Positions 58,288 through 64,000 of a stretch of 64,000 nt of DNA are shown here, piece after piece. Made by a program: the position numbers and the translations under genes. The stretch lies in contig NC_056000.1 of assembly GCF_018446385.1 (NCBI RefSeq), positions 51,740,722 through 51,804,721 on the forward strand. The letters run 5' to 3'. Position 1 is the first letter of the stretch, and each line of letters begins with the position of its first letter. Source of the DNA: Zingiber officinale. Lineage: Eukaryota; Streptophyta; Magnoliopsida; Zingiberales; Zingiberaceae. Under the pieces are notes generated by a model. The model made no database searches. It was not told where the DNA came from and was given only the letters and a program-made list of their open reading frames with translations.

Positions 58288-59487
58288 ATGGCTCCTCCTT
58301 CGCCGGTTTCGGAGTCTATCTCTCAGCAAGTGCAGCAGTTCGTCACGAATTCCCTGTCGCAACGGGGGCCGTCGGCGTTGCCTTACGCGGAGGACGGGAA
58401 GGGGCACATCCGCCAGCACCTGGTGGCCCTGACGGAGGCCTTCCCTTCCCTCCGCCCGCGCTCCGCCTCTTTCACCCACAACGACGGCCGCTCCGCCCAC
58501 CTCCTCCAGGCCGAGGGCACGATGCCAATCTCCTTCCGCGGTTCCGTGTACCACCTTCCCGTCGCCATATGGCTCCTCGAGTCCTACCCGCGCCGCCCCC
58601 CTGCCGTCTATCTCACCCCCACGCGCGACATGCTCGTCAAGCCCGGACACTCTCTAGTCGACCCTTCCGGCCTTGTACGCGAGGACACCGTCCCCTATCT
58701 CAGCTCTTGGGTCTTCCCTGCCTCCAACCTCGTCGATCTGGTCCGATCCCTCTCCTCCCCCTTCGGCATCGATCCCCCTTTGTACACACGTCCCAGTCAC
58801 ACGCCCTCTTCTCCTACCCCTTCGCCCTCTCCTTCCTTCTCATCCCCATATAGTGGCGGTGGTGGACCTGCTCGATTCCCTCCTCCCCCTTCGTCGCAGG
58901 CTCACTCGTCAGGTCGCCCCACCGATGACCCCTCTGAGGTCTACCGCCGCAATGCTATCTCCAAGATCCTGGGGTCCATCCATGCGGACATGGCCGCCCT
59001 GCATCGCTCTCGAGAGGCCGAGATGGAGGGTCTCTTCTCGACCCAGGCTGAGCTGCGGCGACGGCAGAAGGTGCTCGCTCATGGGCTCCGTGAAATGATC
59101 GAGGAGAAGGAGGGCTTGGAGCAGCAGCTGCAGTTCGTTCTCATGAACTCGGACTTGCTCGAGGGGTGGGTCAGAGAGAATCAGGAGCTATGTCGGCGTT
59201 GCCATGATGGGGTGGACGTGGATGATGTCTTTGAGCCTGTTGATGGCCTGTCGTGGCAAATGACGGAGTGCACTGCGGCTGACATGGCAATCGAGGATAC
59301 AATCTATGCTCTGGACAAGGCTGTTCAGGAAGGGACAATTGCTTTCGATTCATATCTGAGGACTGTGAGGACATTGTCAAGAGAGCAGTTTTTTCACCGA
59401 GCAACAGCAGCTAAGGGTCGTGCTACTCTGGTTCATGCCCAAGTTACAAGTATGGCTGCAAGGGTGCAACAATACGTTTCCCACTGA
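58288..59487 (+). CDS. ELC/VPS23-like: ESCRT-I subunit ELCH/VPS23 (TSG101-like), intronless
   Basis: A 399-aa single-exon frame. Residues about 30-155 are a UEV (ubiquitin E2 variant) domain with ISFRGSVYHLPVAIWLLESY, PAVYLTPTRDM and VDPSGLVREDTVPYLSSW. As in TSG101 there is no catalytic Cys where an E2 has one. A Ser/Pro-rich linker (about 170-215), a coiled coil (about 225-310) and a C-terminal steadiness box (about 315-395, ending VTSMAARVQQYVSH) complete the family layout. By family knowledge it binds ubiquitinated cargo on endosomes and assembles with VPS28 and VPS37. The start lies in a GC-rich leader. The strong GC bias at the 5' half is usual for monocot single-exon genes. Confidence 0.95.
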   Translation: MAPPSPVSESISQQVQQFVTNSLSQRGPSALPYAEDGKGHIRQHLVALTEAFPSLRPRSASFTHNDGRSAHLLQAEGTMPISFRGSVYHLPVAIWLLESYPRRPPAVYLTPTRDMLVKPGHSLVDPSGLVREDTVPYLSSWVFPASNLVDLVRSLSSPFGIDPPLYTRPSHTPSSPTPSPSPSFSSPYSGGGGPARFPPPPSSQAHSSGRPTDDPSEVYRRNAISKILGSIHADMAALHRSREAEMEGLFSTQAELRRRQKVLAHGLREMIEEKEGLEQQLQFVLMNSDLLEGWVRENQELCRRCHDGVDVDDVFEPVDGLSWQMTECTAADMAIEDTIYALDKAVQEGTIAFDSYLRTVRTLSREQFFHRATAAKGRATLVHAQVTSMAARVQQYVSH

Positions 59488-61177
59488 AGGTCAGTGATGG
59501 CATTTAGCTTGCACTCATCCTCCTTGTATGATTCTATTTGTAAATTTCCTAGTTGGGGTTTACTGATATCATCCAATCGTATTCATGCGCAAATCATCGA
59601 CCCCAAAGATGTTAATGGAGTGAATACTAAAATATATCGTTGGGGATATAAGCCCGACTGTCCATAATCATTAGAACAAAATATATTTTTGATTTCCACC
59701 TTGATAATGCACGATGTATGTTAGCTACAAGATTTAAGTTCAATGTCTAGTCCTTTCATGTGTGGATAAGACTTGATAGTTTAACCTGTGTACTACTCAT
59801 CTTTCATAGGAGAATTAATGTAATTTTTTCATTCATACTTTGTGTTAAAGGTTATTATGGATCTTGTAATGCAATGATATCATATATTTCTGTCATAATT
59901 CTGCTGATTATATTTTGTGTTGTTATTGTTACTGGATCTATAAGAGATTTTTGCATCATTGCTGTACTTAGATGAATTGCATTTTTTCCCTTTGGTTTAT
60001 CTCCTCTGTTCTTAGTAACCTAACTGCATGAGAACTTCTACCTCAATTGTATTTTGTGCTTTAGAGTTTGGATGTAAGACTGATACATTACTACTGACCT
60101 TTTTTTTTGGTTGAAAATTAACAACAGTTTATATGTATACATACAAGTCGAGAAAGTCACTATTTCTCGCAAAAAGTTGCCCCTCATTCACTAGAGATAT
60201 CAAGAATGTTGATCAAGTATTTTTCAGTGCCTATCAAACATTATGTTGATTCTGTTTGCGGAAACTAACACTGAACTCTCAGATTTATTCACTAAATTTT
60301 GTCCCTTTGACCTAGATTTACCTTACCTTCTGATCAATCGCTGGGATCAGTTAGAAATCAATTGGAACTTTCTTACCTGTAGTTGGATAAAGTAATTGTG
60401 TTATTCAATAATCAATCTTACCAAATACCAAAATCCCAACTTCTCAAGTTCATTCTCTATATACTTTTATTGATCATGTGAACCTAATTATTTCACTATT
60501 CAGCTTTTGCTAATGTAGTGGGGATTTAGACGCACTGTTGCTTATGTTTCCATGTAGAGATTTAGAAGTATTACTTGGACCAGCCATTAGGCTTGATCAA
60601 TCCATTTTTTTAGATTTACAACTATGAAAACCTCATGCTAAAGATTGTTTTTTTCTTCATTTCCTCCCTCTAATTTTAGCTTTCCCCTAGAAACAGAAAT
60701 ATGTTCAGACCATTATCATGTGTAAGGCTTTTTTACCTTATCAAATATGATGTGTGGAAATTTGTTGGTAGCCAACTTGTTGCGAACTGAGATTGTTTTT
60801 AGCAACTAGTGAAACATTGAGAATCAGTTTGAAGTCAATGTTTGCGCTCAATAGCTCCATTTCATTGCCTCGGTAATTTTTATTTTTTGAGATATCACCA
60901 GCCTACCTTCTCTAGTCTTTCATTCTTCAGTCTCTTCCTTCCAATTAACCTACCTACACGGACCCATAACAGAGCACCATAAGAACATGATAGACAAACA
61001 ATGCAGTTTCTCATGAATTGTTGGAATCAACAGAAATTGGTGGCTTTAGGGAGTTTTGTTTAGTTCTTCACATTGGGAAAAAGGATATTCACATCTTCAA
61101 AGGTTTGGAAACAACCACTTGGCAGTTTTTTTTTTGTCCTTGGGTTTTGTCAAATGCCCCGTTTTTTTATTGTTAAA
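59488..61177. other. 3' flank of VPS23-like gene, no further gene seen
   Basis: AT-rich sequence. The first few hundred bases are presumably 3' UTR. The open frames at 59760 and 61056 have no recognisable features. Confidence 0.45.
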
Positions 61178-61585
61178 TGTAATGATTCAGGGGGCTATAT
61201 ACTTAGACTTGTTTTGTTCGGATCTTTTAAATGTTTTATTTGGAGAAAGCCATTGAATTGCATCAAGTTAAGTTCAATTCTTAGACTTGTCTCATTCTCT
61301 GAACAAATAGACGTTTTTGATAAAAATCACCTTGACGTTTTCCTTCCTCTATTCTACTGTTCTGCTTTTCATGCTCCTTTGTTCCTTCTTAACTTTGAAA
61401 AATAAACTTGTTTTAGTTTTCAGGGCGTGCCAAGAAGGCTGAGCAGTTGGCTCGGTTCGATTGGTTTGTATGAGTGGAGCGGGCCAGGCGAGTTGAGAGG
61501 TCCGTGTGAGTTGAGCAGTTTCTATCCAAGGTTGGTTGTGTCGGGGCATAGTCAAGCCAAGGGGGCCAGGAGTAACGCCAATTGA
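61178..61585. repeat. Dispersed direct repeat, copy 1
   Basis: It matches 62463-62845 through 'gtaatgattcaggggg', 'cttgttttgttcggatctt', 'tttatttggagaaag', 'cttgtctcattctct' and 'ggctgagca.ttggctcgg'. It may be an LTR or transposon end; not identified. Confidence 0.75.
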
Positions 61586-62045
61586 GTAGCCAAATTTTTT
61601 GTTTACGTCAGTTACTATCAACGATCCCGTCTATTTTGGCGGCCAGCCCAATCGAGATGAGTTGGTCAGGCTAAATGACTCAGCCCATGTAGATGGGCTA
61701 GCCCTATTAGTTAGTTAAATTGAGTAAGTTTTATTGGACCTTCACAAGGGAAAACAATATTTTCATCCATATACATTTAATAAAAAATATTTTATTAAGG
61801 ATAATATATTTTTCAGATTTTCTTTATAAATAGTTTCTTATGAATAAGTTATTTTTCTTGTAACCAAATGCATTCTTGGTATTTTTTTCTCATATTTTCT
61901 CAATTTAACTTTGGCAAATTATTGAATCCGCATATTGAAAGTTTTCAAATACCGAAATTACATACTTAAGTTTCAAAATTACTAAACACCTATCCCATAT
62001 CCATTTTTACTATTCCGAATCAATGGTAGCAATTGATATTAATCG

Positions 62046-62078
<33 letters not shown>

Positions 62079-62462
62079 TTAAAAAATAATTGATTTATGT
62101 TTAAAAGATTATTGTTCTCAATATAGTATATCAATATTGATATAATCAGGAGAACTAAATAAATACATATAATATAATTTCATATCATTTTGAGCTCTTT
62201 AGATCTATCAATCGATTTTAGTTAAAATTAATTAATGGATCTGAAGTGATTGGAGTGACATAAAATTAGATTTTATATATTCATTTATTTTTATTGATTA
62301 TATCCATACCCTCAACTATAAATTTGACATACTTTGTTGAAAGTATTAATTTTTTATACATATATTGATATTTTTTTTAAAAAAAAATTTGATTATGACA
62401 TATCAATCAATTAAAGCTATTGCTCATATGATTGCCAATCAATTAAAAAAATCCAATTGAAT
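61586..62462. other. Spacer between direct repeats, with (ATT)n microsatellite
   Basis: AT-rich. An (ATT)n run lies at about 62050-62080. If the flanking repeats are LTRs this would be an internal region, but nothing coding is seen. Confidence 0.4.
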
Positions 62463-62845
62463 TGTAATGATTCAGGGGGACTATATACTTAAGACTTATT
62501 TTGTTCGGATCTTTAGAACGTTTTATTTGGAGAAAGTCATTGAATTGCATCAACTTCAGTTCAATTCTTAGACTTGTCTCATTCTCTCATCAAATAGACG
62601 TTTTTGATAAAAACCACTATGTTTTTCTTCCTCTATTCTTCTGTTCTGCTTTTCATGCTCCTTTTTCTTCCTTAACTTTGTAAAATAAAGTTGTTTTAGG
62701 TTTTAGGGCCTGCCAAAAAGGCTGAGCAATTGGCTCGGTTCAATTGGTTTGGATGAGTCGAGCGGGCTGGACGAGTTGAGAGGTCCGGGTGAGTTAGAGC
62801 AGTATCCAAGATTGGTTGTGGCGGAGCATAATATAGGAGTAACTG
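62463..62845. repeat. Dispersed direct repeat, copy 2
   Basis: About 85-90% similar by eye to copy 1 at 61178, same orientation, 1285 bp away. Confidence 0.75.
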
Positions 62846-63670
62846 ACCTGAACAGTATTGATGCTGGATCATTGGGCAAATATCGACCTCACACGAATTC
62901 AGCCGTCTTTATGGCTCCATTAAGACAACACTTTTGTTTATGCGTGTAAAGACCTGAAATCCCATGCAGCTCCCTACTTGACTCGGACTCTGAGTTCCTC
63001 ATCCAACTCAAACATCATATAAAGGATGGATTACTCGTTAGTTAAGGCACTTTCCGTTGTTTACTTATTTAAAACAGTATTAACCGACAGATTTTAAATA
63101 CGTTCGCAGATCAAATTTGATACATTTTCTTGTCTATCCAAAATTAGATGGAACGGTTCCATCCATCCTTCTCACTTCGACGGATTCTAGATTACTTGAC
63201 AACCAACGGCAAGGTCGTGGGATGAGATGTGAGGTCGCAAGTGTCACGAACGAGGCTTGAGGCTGCCACCTTGCAGTAAGTTCTCGGGACAAGGTTTGAC
63301 GTCATAACCTTTGCCCGAGGTCATTTATTCTTATCCTTCGTCTTTCCATTCCCCTTCCCCAGATATATCTTTCCCTTCTTCTAAGTAAAAAAGCATGAGA
63401 CTCCGGAGCTTCCCCTCCAACTCACTTAGGCTCCTTAACTTTATATTCAGTTCTATCCTTTAAAATGTGTTTGGTTCAAATTATCGTATATAATTTTAGT
63501 TATGTGATTATCAAGTAATCACATAATTAAGATGATAAAAAATAAAATATAACCAAATGTTATTTGGTTCAACATAGGTAATACAACAAAAATTTTATTT
63601 ATTTGAAAATTTTAATAAATAACCTAGTTTAATATTTTATTATATTACCCTTAATTACAAAATTAACTAT
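62846..63670. other. Unassigned intergenic sequence
   Basis: No gene or repeat recognised. Composition is less AT-rich at 63170-63420. Confidence 0.35.
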
Positions 63671-64000
63671 ATGTATTATTATTATTATTATTATTGTTAT
63701 TATTATTATTATTTAAACTCTACGTTTTTTTTCTTTTTCACGTTTTTCTTTATTTTAATGTGTTTTTTTATTTTATTTATTTCCTTTCATTTTTTTATTT
63801 TTTGTTTTCATTTTTAATTTTTTCCCCTTTTTTTATGTTTTTAAATTTTTTTAAAGTTTTTTTTACTTTTTTTATGTTTTTTTATTTTTTTTATTTTTTA
63901 TGTTTTAATTTTTTTTTATATTTTTCTATTTTTTAAAATTTTTTATGTTTTTTATTATTTTAAATTTTTTCCTATTTTTTCATGTTTTTTTAATTTTCCC
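63671..64000. repeat. (TTA)n microsatellite and T-rich low-complexity tract
   Basis: (TTA)n at about 63675-63715, then TTTT/TTTA-rich sequence to the window end. The open frame over it is low-complexity. Confidence 0.85.

Noticed and set aside
58095-58853. 252-codon frame overlapping the VPS23 gene
   Set aside because: A frame-shifted shadow of the UEV coding region, rich in Pro/Arg from GC-rich codons.
63694-63936. 80-codon Phe/Leu-rich frame
   Set aside because: A translation of T-rich low-complexity DNA.
1-64000. tRNA or rRNA genes
   Set aside because: I looked for cloverleaf-type A/B box motifs and rRNA stretches by eye and found none; the Met-tRNA match at 35049 is a primer-binding site.

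Overview
This is nuclear DNA of a flowering plant. Four spliced or intronless plant genes lie in AT-rich, intron-rich sequence, and the middle of the window is filled with LTR retrotransposons and DNA transposons. The GC-rich 5' coding end of the ESCRT gene at 58.3 kb and the large Tat and SIRE-type elements suggest a monocot. The flavour of the repeats makes me think of Zingiberales (ginger relatives), but that is a guess.

Left part (1-11.4 kb): two minus-strand housekeeping genes. A plant UBX-domain protein of the PUX8/FAF type (UBA-like N-terminus, UIM motif; its C-terminal UBX end lies off the left edge) starts at 3817. An ORMDL/ORM sphingolipid regulator (three exons, 155 aa) occupies 7843-10885. 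Between them is a tandem array of three ~0.95-kb AT-rich units; the second unit is split by a hAT-type non-autonomous transposon.

Middle part (11.6-46 kb): transposable elements. Tat-lineage Ty3/gypsy element 1 (11.6-18.1 kb) has lost nearly all of gag-pol but keeps LTRs, a tandem array and an antisense gene. Next to it is a four-level nest: an old minus-strand copia element (18.1-19.5 and 31.4-32 kb) holds a minus-strand SIRE-like LTR, which holds a hAT-type element, which holds Tat element 2 (20157-30689, target duplication GAGCC). Both Tat elements carry an antisense three-exon gene of the 'putative gypsy type transposon' (Transposase_28, PF04195) family. Exon 1 is 697 nt in both copies and both introns are in the same place. 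To the right are a CACTA-type end holding a 1.6-kb solo LTR (target duplication ATGAC), a decayed SIRE-type copia element (34.3-43.1 kb), an unclassified pair of ~0.7-kb direct repeats with minus-strand TATA boxes, and a TRAPPC2L gene fragment with an in-frame stop.

Right part (46-64 kb): fold-back MITEs and a local duplication, then two plus-strand genes. One is a seven-exon chloroplast DUF760 ('UV-B-induced protein') gene at 48951-57707 with a near-perfect 0.49-kb tandem duplication in an intron. The other is an intronless ELCH/VPS23 (TSG101-like) ESCRT-I gene at 58288-59487. The last 4.5 kb is AT-rich with no gene I can support. The host genes are unrelated neighbours as far as the sequence shows. 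The most unusual content is the conserved, spliced antisense gene inside the Tat elements and the TATA-rich tandem arrays between it and the sense gag-pol.
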